A stretch of 9,442 nt of DNA from an archaeon (GTDB lineage: Archaea > Hydrothermarchaeota > Hydrothermarchaeia > Hydrothermarchaeales > JALUUU01). Of this stretch, positions 1 through 6,256 are shown in pieces (positions within the stretch are counted from its first letter, which is position 1; every line of letters starts with the position of its first letter). The notes under the pieces are model-generated. The model was not told where the DNA came from and did no database searches. It saw only the letters and a program-made list of their open reading frames with translations. The position numbers and the translations under genes were made by a program. The DNA lies in the NCBI GenBank assembly GCA_027021185.1, contig JALUUU010000149.1:1-9442 (forward strand), read 5' to 3'.

Positions 1-1096
1 CCATAAGAAGATCAGCCATATCAACCCTGGCTTTATAGGCTACCCTCTCCTTAGTGAGGCTGGCCCTTGTTATGAGCTGCTGCCAGTTTTCATGAGGAAC
101 ATTTATCTCCGGGGTATCCTCAGCGCTCAGAATCTTCGCCTTGGGCTGGATAAAGGCGGTGATGGCGTTGAGACTGGTGGTCTTACCGCTGGCGGTCTCA
201 CCACAGATGAACAGGGACATGCCCTGCTCCACGCACATCCACAGATACGCGGCCAGCTGTGCACTGTATGTGTTCCAATTAATTAGCTGCGTAATGCTTA
301 TGGGTGTGGCGGCGAACTTCCTAATGGTGAAGCTGGAGCCTCGCTTGCTGATGTCCCTTCCATATATTATGTTTATCCTAGAACCGTCGGGGAGGGTGCC
401 GTCTATAATGGGCCTCGACCTGCTGATGGGTTTGTCCATCATCTCGCTGACCCTGTAGCAGTACTCGTTCAGATCCCCCTCGTAGTAGAAGCCGACGTTG
501 GTCTCAACAAGCTTGAAGATCTTGTGAAAGATGAAAATGTTCCCGATGCCACAGCAGTGGATGTCTTCAATGTAGTGGTCCCTTATAAAAGGCTCCAGAA
601 CCCCAACCCCAGCCATGTCCTTCATGAGCTTGTATCTCAGCATTTCAAATTCTTCAGGGGTTACAGGGATTTTCTCTTCTTTTTTTCTTATGAAACTGGG
701 GAACCTGCTTTTTTCCTCTCCAATGCTGCAGAGGTTGCCCAGCATCTGATCGAGCATGTACTTGAACTCCCTGGAAGTTCTCGGCTCCATTTGGGCAGGA
801 ATAATCGCCAGCATCTTATTCCTGAGGCGGAGATATTTCTCCCTGAGTTTAGGGGAGAACTTGGGCTCGATTGCATAGTACCTGATCTCCGCTTCCCCCT
901 TTTTCTTGACAACATGGATGAAAATCGGGTCACCCACTGGGTATATTAGGTTTATCTCGTCTAGATCCCCCAGGTCTTTGTGGAGCTGCACATGGAACTG
1001 TGGGAACATCCCTGTTTTCTTGGCAAAACGCGTTACGTACTCTCTCAAATGGGGATTACGCTCCATCGCCCTTTTGAAAGATGTTTGCGGATCCAT
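1..1096 (-). CDS. flaI: FlaI/ArlI archaellum motor ATPase (partial, C-terminus outside window)
   Basis: This is a secretion-type hexameric ATPase of the FlaI/GspE family, which powers assembly and rotation of the archaellum at the cytoplasmic membrane. About 365 residues are visible from an ATG at 1096. The N-terminal domain (about residues 1-150) is followed by the RecA-like core, with Walker A CGETASGKTT at about 298-307 and the following acidic segment AEDTPEINVP at about 325-334. The segment DGTLPDGSRINIIYGRDIS (about 232-250) is the usual family signature before the ATP site. The Walker B and His boxes would lie beyond position 1; family members are usually a little over 500 residues. 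A GGAGG ribosome binding site lies 5 nt before the ATG and adjoins the flaH stop, so the two genes are probably co-translated. The identification is firm from the motifs and from its place after flaH. Confidence 0.95.
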   Translation of the reverse strand, partial: MDPQTSFKRAMERNPHLREYVTRFAKKTGMFPQFHVQLHKDLGDLDEINLIYPVGDPIFIHVVKKKGEAEIRYYAIEPKFSPKLREKYLRLRNKMLAIIPAQMEPRTSREFKYMLDQMLGNLCSIGEEKSRFPSFIRKKEEKIPVTPEEFEMLRYKLMKDMAGVGVLEPFIRDHYIEDIHCCGIGNIFIFHKIFKLVETNVGFYYEGDLNEYCYRVSEMMDKPISRSRPIIDGTLPDGSRINIIYGRDISKRGSSFTIRKFAATPISITQLINWNTYSAQLAAYLWMCVEQGMSLFICGETASGKTTSLNAITAFIQPKAKILSAEDTPEINVPHENWQQLITRASLTKERVAYKARVDMADLLM

Positions 1097-1105
1097 TTTC
1101 GCCTC

Positions 1106-1807
1106 CTACGCTATAGCTGAGATCTCCATGACAAATCCTATCCTCGGCTCCACCCTGAACCCAATTGCCTGGCTAACCTGCCTCATCCCTCCCCTGAACC
1201 TGTTAACCGTTATGCTGCGCTTTATGCTCCCCTCTATGAACTTCAGGTTCAGTTTAAAGTGAATGTCACACACCGCCCTGAGAATCTTCAAGGCGTTAGG
1301 ATCGAAGAGGGTTGGGTCGACAGTGATAATAACGAGTTTGTCCATGCTGATGATCTTCTTCAGGAAAGAGATCAAGGCAAAGATATCCTTTTTTGTGAGC
1401 TTCTCCACTATCAGTGAATTCAAGGTGTCGATTATTATCGCATCGTTTTCATAGAGCTGCCTCGCGTTCATTAACCTAACGAGGAAGTCTTCCCGCGGCA
1501 CAACCCGTCCCATGGTGGGGAACATCGGGATGAAGAGGAGTTTTTTCATGCGCAGGTACTCCCCCACGCCGTAGCTGAGGGAGCGCATCTGGTTTATGAA
1601 GTCCTTGGTGGTGAGCTCAGAGGAAACGTATGTGGCAGAATGCCCGTTAACCAGGAAGCCGAAGAGAAGCCTCTGGCTGACAATGCTTTTGCCTGCGCTG
1701 TCCTCCCCCTCCACCAGTAGAAGAGACCCTGCGGGTATTTTAGATCCGATTCTCCTGTGAAGCTCATCTGTCTGCAGAGTAATGCCAAGATACTTCCTGT
1801 CCTCCAT
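1106..1807 (-). CDS. flaH: FlaH/ArlH, KaiC-like ATP-binding archaellum protein
   Basis: FlaH is a RecA/KaiC-type nucleotide-binding protein that sits under FlaI in the archaellum motor complex and is thought to regulate it. The 233-residue protein has Walker A GEDSAGKS at about 34-41 and a Walker B strand AIIIDTLNSL at about 123-132. Length and order (flaG-flaH-flaI) match the family. I prefer the ATG at 1807 because a GGTGGT ribosome-binding-like run lies just upstream; an in-frame GTG at 1819 would add four residues (MGGI) and has no Shine-Dalgarno of its own. The gene starts 59 nt after flaG. That gap has an AT-rich TATA-like stretch near 1829-1838, so flaH-flaI could also have a secondary promoter. 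Confidence 0.93.
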   Translation of the reverse strand: MEDRKYLGITLQTDELHRRIGSKIPAGSLLLVEGEDSAGKSIVSQRLLFGFLVNGHSATYVSSELTTKDFINQMRSLSYGVGEYLRMKKLLFIPMFPTMGRVVPREDFLVRLMNARQLYENDAIIIDTLNSLIVEKLTKKDIFALISFLKKIISMDKLVIITVDPTLFDPNALKILRAVCDIHFKLNLKFIEGSIKRSITVNRFRGGMRQVSQAIGFRVEPRIGFVMEISAIA

Positions 1808-1866
1808 GATACCACCCACGATAAAATCTAATCATAAAGGTTATTTTTCAGAACCCGAAACACCCC

Positions 1867-2304
1867 TCACTTATCGAAGAGCGCCTCATCGATCACACCT
1901 CCCACGGCAACCTTAGCAGTGTGCTTGCCGATCCCCACCGGGGTTGCGTTAACCAGGATAACCTCTTTAGGATCCCAGAAATCGTTGTCTATATTAGTCG
2001 AACGGTTAACTATCTCTATATACGGATCAGGAATCAGGGCCCCATCAACAAAGGCAACAGTGGAATTAGGGTTCAAGACGGTGCTGCCCGTGTTAAGGAC
2101 ATATATGCTGGTGTTTTCGTCTCCTGGATAAACATGAATAATCTTTACGTCGGTACGCATTTTCTGGGCCGTGACCTTGGTTTTTTCCTTAATACCCGAG
2201 CTGATTACGTCTACATTGCCGCTGGCCACTGAGGCTATGCCCGTGGCAATCGCCACGGAAGCAACGAAGAGGATCAAATGTGTCGCCGTAACGCTGAAAC
2301 CCAA
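1867..2304 (-). CDS. flaG: FlaG/ArlG archaellum stator protein
   Basis: FlaG is a membrane-anchored protein whose soluble beta-sandwich domain works with FlaF outside the membrane to anchor the archaellum motor. The 145 residues begin with a hydrophobic helix (about 8-28, ATHLILFVASVAIATGIA), followed by a linker and a beta-rich extracytoplasmic domain with DVKIIHVY and YVLNTGSTVLNP, the usual FlaG pattern. The start is a TTG at 2304. A full GGAGGTG Shine-Dalgarno sits 5 nt upstream, and the flaF stop TGA overlaps this site. An ATG at 2309 is closer to the Shine-Dalgarno but out of frame, so TTG is the supported start. It lies in the flaF-G-H-I operon. Confidence 0.88.
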   Translation of the reverse strand: MGFSVTATHLILFVASVAIATGIASVASGNVDVISSGIKEKTKVTAQKMRTDVKIIHVYPGDENTSIYVLNTGSTVLNPNSTVAFVDGALIPDPYIEIVNRSTNIDNDFWDPKEVILVNATPVGIGKHTAKVAVGGVIDEALFDK

Positions 2305-2308
2305 CCCA

Positions 2309-2740
2309 TCACCTCCTGAAGGTAAAGCTGGGGCTCCAGATCCGCCCCTGGACCAGAAGCCTGGCCTCGTGCCATCCCTGGACTAGATTATTAGATGAGT
2401 TAGTTACCTGCACCACCTCCCCCGGCTCCCATAGAGAGTCACCATCGCCCACGACCACCAGCACGCTGCCCTCCAGCCACTCTCCATCGACGCTGGCCCT
2501 GACATCATTCAGCTCATAGAATGTTGCGCCGCTGTTGACGGCATATACAGATATAGTACTGGAAGCATTCACGTGGACTATGTCGAGGGAGCTGCGGAGG
2601 TCCTTAGCCAAGACGTCGCCTGTTGACGAAATCAGAGACCCCGAGGATGTTATGCTGGTGTTAGCTATTCCGACGAAGGCACTCACCACAACCAAGGAGC
2701 CCACAAAGAAAATAAGGGAGGGCACAACACTTCCCGACAT
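2309..2740 (-). CDS. flaF: FlaF/ArlF archaellum stator protein
   Basis: FlaF is the partner of FlaG; in studied archaea its extracytoplasmic beta-sandwich contacts the S-layer. The 143 residues open with an uncharged hydrophobic helix (about 6-26, VPSLIFFVGSLVVVSAFVGI), followed by a Ser/Thr/Gly-rich linker and a beta-rich domain (SLDIVHVNASSTISVYAVNSG). Several N-x-S/T sites could be glycosylated outside the cell. The ATG at 2740 has no clear Shine-Dalgarno but lies about 25 nt from a TATA-like box, so a leaderless message is likely. It is the first gene of the operon; archaellin and flaC/D/E genes, which often precede it, are absent. FlaF and FlaG are similar in architecture, so the split between them rests partly on gene order. 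Confidence 0.85.
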   Translation of the reverse strand: MSGSVVPSLIFFVGSLVVVSAFVGIANTSITSSGSLISSTGDVLAKDLRSSLDIVHVNASSTISVYAVNSGATFYELNDVRASVDGEWLEGSVLVVVGDGDSLWEPGEVVQVTNSSNNLVQGWHEARLLVQGRIWSPSFTFRR

Positions 2741-2844
2741 GTTAGATGAGCTCTAAACCCTTAAAGATAAGCCTTTTTTTTCAAGATCCGAAACATAGCC
2801 GCCCGTTTTCTACACCCTTAGCATAAGTTTTTATAGGCTTTTAT
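2741..2844. promoter_or_regulatory. Divergent promoter region between flaF operon and ccmC operon
   Basis: This is 104 bp between head-to-head genes. On the minus strand, a TATA-like TTATCTTTAA (2770-2761), preceded by an A-rich stretch, lies about 25 nt from the flaF ATG, which fits a leaderless transcript. On the plus strand, TTTTTATAG (about 2828-2836) and TTTTATAT (2839-2846) are the best TATA candidates for ccmC. Positions are read by eye; no transcription data support them. Confidence 0.5.
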
Positions 2845-3567
2845 ATGAATCTCAATGAGATGAAGCTGGAGAGAAAACCATTCCTCGTCTTACTACTCGT
2901 GATATACGTCGTGGTGATGGTGGGGATGTATCGCGCCCTTCTTCTCCTGGGCCCCCTTGATCCATCCCTGCTTAGATACGATGCCGACCCCATGCGGCAC
3001 GGCTACAAGATATTCTTTTTCTCAATGCAGAACGCCCCCGTAATATATATCGCCTTTCTGGTGACCCTCATCGGCAGCGTCATGTACCTTCGAACCAGAG
3101 CCGTTAAGTGGGACATCCTGGCGAGCAGCTCTGCCAAGCTCGCTACCCTATTCTGCACCCTCGTATTGGTCAATGGCGCCATTTTCTCCAACCTCGCATG
3201 GGGCGCCTACTGGAACTGGGATCCGAGACAGACAACGGTATTGTTCCTCTGGTTTATCCTGGCTGGATACCACTCCCTGCGTCTGGCCATAAGGGAGGAA
3301 GAGGCAAGAGCCAGGCTCTCGGCTGTGGTTGGGATCCTAGGCTTTGTCGGCGTTCCCTTGACCCACATCTCAGCCACCATATGGACCTCAAACCATCCCC
3401 AGATATATGATCGTGCCTCGGGGGCGGGGTTCTCCCTCGACTCCAGCACATTACTGACCTTCCTCCTTATGCTCATAGGAGCCGTCGCTCTGTATGCGAT
3501 CCTCCTATGGCTCACCATTAGAATCAAAAACCTCGAGAGAAGCTACTCCCACAGGTCTGGAGGATAA
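2845..3567 (+). CDS. ccmC: CcmC heme-handling protein of cytochrome c maturation
   Basis: CcmC is an integral membrane protein that presents heme at the outer membrane face and passes it to CcmE. The 240 residues contain about six hydrophobic segments. The family WWD signature is WGAYWNWDP at 119-127, and a conserved His follows in VPLTHIS (H174). The first axial His, normally in a segment like RIFYFHVP, aligns with KIFFFSMQ, placing Ser60 at the ligand position; the nearest His is H52. The start is uncertain: ATG 2845 has no Shine-Dalgarno, and ATG 2860 lies at the distance expected for a leaderless start from the TATA-like box near 2831. The ccmD-like gene begins 2 nt after the stop. The WWD domain is shared with CcmF and CcsA, but length and the ccmD-ccmE neighbours favour CcmC. 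Confidence 0.9.
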   Translation: MNLNEMKLERKPFLVLLLVIYVVVMVGMYRALLLLGPLDPSLLRYDADPMRHGYKIFFFSMQNAPVIYIAFLVTLIGSVMYLRTRAVKWDILASSSAKLATLFCTLVLVNGAIFSNLAWGAYWNWDPRQTTVLFLWFILAGYHSLRLAIREEEARARLSAVVGILGFVGVPLTHISATIWTSNHPQIYDRASGAGFSLDSSTLLTFLLMLIGAVALYAILLWLTIRIKNLERSYSHRSGG

Positions 3568-3569
3568 AA

Positions 3570-3683
3570 ATGGAAGAATTTAAGAGCATATTCGCAGTGG
3601 CCGCAATTCTCTGGACAGGCGTTATCATATACCTCGCCTATATCGACGCTAGGCTGAGGAAGCTGGAAAAGAAAAGCGGATAA
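3570..3683 (+). CDS. ccmD: CcmD-like small membrane protein
   Basis: This is a 37-residue protein with one membrane helix (about 7-24, IFAVAAILWTGVIIYLAY) followed by a strongly basic tail (ARLRKLEKK). That is the layout of CcmD, which stabilises the CcmC-CcmE complex and helps release heme-loaded CcmE. The ATG at 3570 has GGAGG 6 nt upstream, and the ccmC stop lies inside that leader. CcmD proteins share little sequence, so the call rests on size, topology and its position between ccmC and ccmE. Confidence 0.75.
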   Translation: MEEFKSIFAVAAILWTGVIIYLAYIDARLRKLEKKSG

Positions 3684-3698
3684 AAGAGGGTGGTGTAA

Positions 3699-4145
3699 AC
3701 GGAGAAAAAACACAAGGTTCTCCTAGGCATAGCGATAATAGCCCTGAGCCTGTGGGCCGGGATTAGCGCTATAGAGGATTTTCTGAACCCGATAAAATTC
3801 GTGAGCGAGGTCACCGCCGAGCCGGAGAAATACATGAACCGGAACGTCCAGATAGCGGGGCTCATAATAAGGGAAACTATCCAGCCTGGAGACGCCCCAA
3901 ACTCTTATACATTCAAGCTCACCGACGGCAACGCCACCATAAACGTTGAATACTCCGGGTCTGATCCCGTGCCTGAGCTTAGGCCAGGGGTTGGGGTCAC
4001 AGTAATAGGCGTTCTGGTCTCAGAGGACACGATAAGATCCAATAAGATCCTCAGAAAATGTCCCTCCAAGTATCAGCAGGAACTCACCAAGGCCTATCTC
4101 AGGGAACAGGGGCAGGGGCGGATGAGCACGAATATCACGGGATAA
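3699..4145 (+). CDS. ccmE: CcmE heme chaperone, archaeal C-x3-Y type; start codon non-canonical
   Basis: CcmE carries heme from CcmC to the ligation step, anchored by an N-terminal helix with an OB-fold outside the membrane. The frame encodes a hydrophobic anchor (KVLLGIAIIALSLWAGISAI, about 6-25), then VQIAG...FKLTDGNATINVEY...VTVIGV, the OB-fold pattern. The bacterial heme-binding His region is replaced by KCPSKY, with Cys at about 121 and Tyr at about 125 (codon TGT at 4059): the C-x3-Y variant known from archaea and some sulfate reducers. No ATG/GTG/TTG precedes the anchor in frame. GTG GTG at 3690-3695 runs straight into TAA (3696), and the next in-frame GTG (3801) would remove the anchor. 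I place the start at ACG 3699 because a GAGGGTGG run lies just upstream. A sequencing error or a recent lesion is an equal possibility. Confidence 0.82.
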   Translation, partial: TEKKHKVLLGIAIIALSLWAGISAIEDFLNPIKFVSEVTAEPEKYMNRNVQIAGLIIRETIQPGDAPNSYTFKLTDGNATINVEYSGSDPVPELRPGVGVTVIGVLVSEDTIRSNKILRKCPSKYQQELTKAYLREQGQGRMSTNITG

Positions 4146-4173
4146 AATAATCCCGTCGAACAGCCAACAGTAA

Positions 4174-4202
4174 CCTATATATGAGCATTAGTCTCCCATA
4201 GG
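4174..4202 (+). promoter_or_regulatory. Probable promoter of the RHH-Topo VI operon
   Basis: A TATATATGA box (4176-4184) lies about 25-30 nt before the GTG at 4209, the usual archaeal spacing for a start of transcription at or just before the codon. Five-base inverted arms CCTAT (4174-4178) and ATAGG (4198-4202) flank the box and the expected start region, a possible but weak operator for the RHH protein encoded immediately downstream. Confidence 0.5.
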
Positions 4203-4208
4203 CGTTAT

Positions 4209-4376
4209 GTGGATGATATAACTACTATACAGCTCCGCAAGGCAACCAGGGACCGCCTCCTGGAGATCGGGAGGAAAAAAGAAACCTACGACGAGCTAAT
4301 AAATCGCCTCATAGACTTCTACGTCGCACAAGCACGAGGGAGGATTCATGGAGCAGCTGGTATTGACTTCTTTTAA
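4209..4376 (+). CDS. Small ribbon-helix-helix DNA-binding protein (VapB-like)
   Basis: This is a 55-residue protein. Its start, ITTIQLRKATRDRLLEIG, is a beta strand followed by the first helix, and ETYDELINRLIDFY is the second helix, the compact ribbon-helix-helix pattern common in archaeal antitoxins and small repressors. The start is GTG at 4209, probably nearly leaderless from the TATA box at 4176; an ATG at 4207 is out of frame and hits a stop at once. Its 3' end overlaps the Topo VI B start by 29 nt in another frame and contains that gene's ribosome binding site, so the two are likely translationally coupled. No PIN or other toxin gene follows. It may regulate the operon or bind DNA alongside the topoisomerase; both roles are inferred. 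Confidence 0.8.
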   Translation: MDDITTIQLRKATRDRLLEIGRKKETYDELINRLIDFYVAQARGRIHGAAGIDFF

Positions 4377-6255
4377 GAAAAGGATATCCAGAAAAAAAGC
4401 AGAAGAGAGAATACACAGGCACATCAGGCTTCAGACCGCCGAGGAGCTCCTGAAACGGGTTGACACCGGCTTCGGAGCCAAGGCCAGGGCGCCGTTCCAG
4501 GCGGTGGTGGAGGGGGTGCAGAACGCCGCGGACGCCATAGACAAGGCCAGGGAGGCCTTGCTTCGCTCCAGGGGGAGCGACGACTATGACGCCAGGATAA
4601 AGGTCGCCATAGATGTGGTGGACAAGTCCCGGGGAGAGCTTAAGCTCAGCATCCTCGACAACGGCATCGGCATCCCCAGAAGCAAGGTTAAGATCATAGT
4701 CAGGGCCGGGGGAACCGGCACAATAGAGTATAAGGCCTCCAGGAGCCAGCAGGGCATAGGGTGGAAGGCCGCCGCCATATATGCCAACCAGAGCACCGGG
4801 AAGCCTATTGAGATAATCAGCAAGACCTTTTCCGAGAGATACCCTCACCGCCACGTATACGACTACGGAAAGGGCAAGGTAACCAAGGTAGTGGAGGAAC
4901 GCTACGAGGGAGAGTTCCCGGAGCACGGCACCCTGATGAGCCTACACCTTATAGGGGATTACTCCCGGGCCAGGGGGAACATATACGAGTTCATTAAGCG
5001 CATGGCCGCTATTCACCCATACATATCCTTCACCCTACGGGCAAACGGGGACAGGATAGAGTATCCGAAGCGCAGCAGCAAGAGCATTCCTGTACCTTCT
5101 CCCGTGCCGCCCCATCCCAACAGCGTGGAGATAGGACAGCTGAAGGACATGCTCGCGGCCCAGGTTAGGATAAGGAGCATCAGCCTGGCGGGTTTTCTCC
5201 AGAGGAGCTTCTGCAGGATAGGCAACAAAGGCGTGAACGACCTCATAGAGCGGGCGGCCATCCTCAGATACTTTGACTCCAAAGGATTCTTCGCCGGCGA
5301 CATTATCAGGCGCATATCCCAGAGCGAGAAGGTTAAGGAGCTTAAGAAAGATGAGAACAAGCTCCTGAAGTATCTCCGGACTCTCGTTAGAGACGTGGAG
5401 ATTGACTACGCTATGGCGGCGAGGCTCGTTAAGAAGGGGCGGCTGAGCAACGGAGCCAACATCCGCGTGCTGAGCAACAAGGAGCTCCGCAGGCTTTTCC
5501 TCGTAGAGGAAGACCTGAAGGCTCCCTTCACCCCAAAGACGACGGTGGGCATGATTCTGAACGACGAGGAAAAAGTCCGCCTCCTCACAGAGGCCCTGAG
5601 GAGCATGGCCTTTCCCGCCCCGCCCATGGACTCCTTGATGCCCATCCCGAAAGAAGTGCTGATCCAGGGGTTCACATCCATCTACGAGCCCGAGAAGCAT
5701 GCCTACGTGGAGCGCAAGCCCACCAGCAGCCGAGGAAGGCCCGTGCAGGTCCAGGTCCTGGCGATGTACGGAGGCCGGATACCTGGAGACCTGAAGGAGC
5801 AGGAGAAGCTGGTTCGAATAGCCAACTGCACCCCACTGATATACGAGTTCGGGAGCGACATAATCACTCAAACAGCCAGAAGCATAGACTGGTCCCTATA
5901 CAAGCTCGGGAAGAAGGGATCCCTTCCCATCGCCCCGGTTATATTCGTAGTTCACGTGACCTCCCCCCAGCTCAAGTATCTCGGCGTCGCCAAGCAGGCC
6001 GTCGGCGCCGACGACGTCATAGCCGAGGAGGTTAAGTTCGCCCTGCAGGCGGTGAGCCGGGAGCTTCGCAAGCACGTTAACTTTCTGGAGCGCAGCAAGG
6101 CAAGCGGCAAGGCCAGGGAGTTCCTTGAGCGCCACGCTAAAGTCGTGTCCAGCTCCCTGGGGAAGATGCTGGAGGTCAAGGAGAAGGATGTCTTCGAGAG
6201 GCTTCAGGTGGAGATAAGGAGAAGAAGGCCCATTGCAGAGGGAGGGAGAAGGTAA
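4348..6255 (+). CDS. top6B: DNA topoisomerase VI subunit B, divergent
   Basis: This is the ATP-binding subunit of a type IIB topoisomerase, which clamps a DNA segment and drives its passage through the break made by subunit A. The 635 residues show the GHKL fold: N-box EGVQNAADA (55-63), LDNGIGIP (103-110), and the glycine loop RSQQGIGWKAA (132-142) followed by STGKP. Residues about 280-305 fit the helix-two-turn-helix insert. The transducer domain has APPMDSLMPIPKEVLIQGF (424-442), ANCTPLIYE (492-500), TARSIDW (509-515) and the switch-lysine segment AKQAV (K549). The N-terminal region before the N-box is unlike the usual Topo VI B opening, and GGTGTIEYKAS replaces the normal pre-loop segment. 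The ATG at 4348 has GGAGG 4 nt upstream. Subunit A begins 1 nt after the stop. All ATP-site motifs look intact. Confidence 0.93.
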   Translation: MEQLVLTSFKKRISRKKAEERIHRHIRLQTAEELLKRVDTGFGAKARAPFQAVVEGVQNAADAIDKAREALLRSRGSDDYDARIKVAIDVVDKSRGELKLSILDNGIGIPRSKVKIIVRAGGTGTIEYKASRSQQGIGWKAAAIYANQSTGKPIEIISKTFSERYPHRHVYDYGKGKVTKVVEERYEGEFPEHGTLMSLHLIGDYSRARGNIYEFIKRMAAIHPYISFTLRANGDRIEYPKRSSKSIPVPSPVPPHPNSVEIGQLKDMLAAQVRIRSISLAGFLQRSFCRIGNKGVNDLIERAAILRYFDSKGFFAGDIIRRISQSEKVKELKKDENKLLKYLRTLVRDVEIDYAMAARLVKKGRLSNGANIRVLSNKELRRLFLVEEDLKAPFTPKTTVGMILNDEEKVRLLTEALRSMAFPAPPMDSLMPIPKEVLIQGFTSIYEPEKHAYVERKPTSSRGRPVQVQVLAMYGGRIPGDLKEQEKLVRIANCTPLIYEFGSDIITQTARSIDWSLYKLGKKGSLPIAPVIFVVHVTSPQLKYLGVAKQAVGADDVIAEEVKFALQAVSRELRKHVNFLERSKASGKAREFLERHAKVVSSSLGKMLEVKEKDVFERLQVEIRRRRPIAEGGRR

Positions 6256-6256
6256 A

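Noticed and set aside
524..949. 141-residue plus-strand ORF
   Set aside because: It is antisense to flaI, where the opposite strand encodes a clear ATPase.
3801..4145. GTG at 3801 as the true ccmE start
   Set aside because: It would remove the membrane anchor that the same frame clearly encodes upstream and that CcmE needs.
4209..4376. Classical toxin-antitoxin pair made of the RHH protein and its downstream gene
   Set aside because: The downstream gene is a Topo VI B subunit, not a toxin, and no PIN, RelE or MNT-type gene adjoins it.
4309..4926. 205-residue minus-strand ORF with hydrophobic and Gly/Pro-rich content
   Set aside because: It lies opposite the ATP-binding domain of Topo VI B, whose motifs are intact; the composition is that of an antisense shadow of a GC-rich gene.
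5035..5871. 278-residue minus-strand ORF
   Set aside because: It is antisense to the middle and transducer parts of Topo VI B; it has no recognisable domain and is rich in His/Leu/Pro, as shadows often are.
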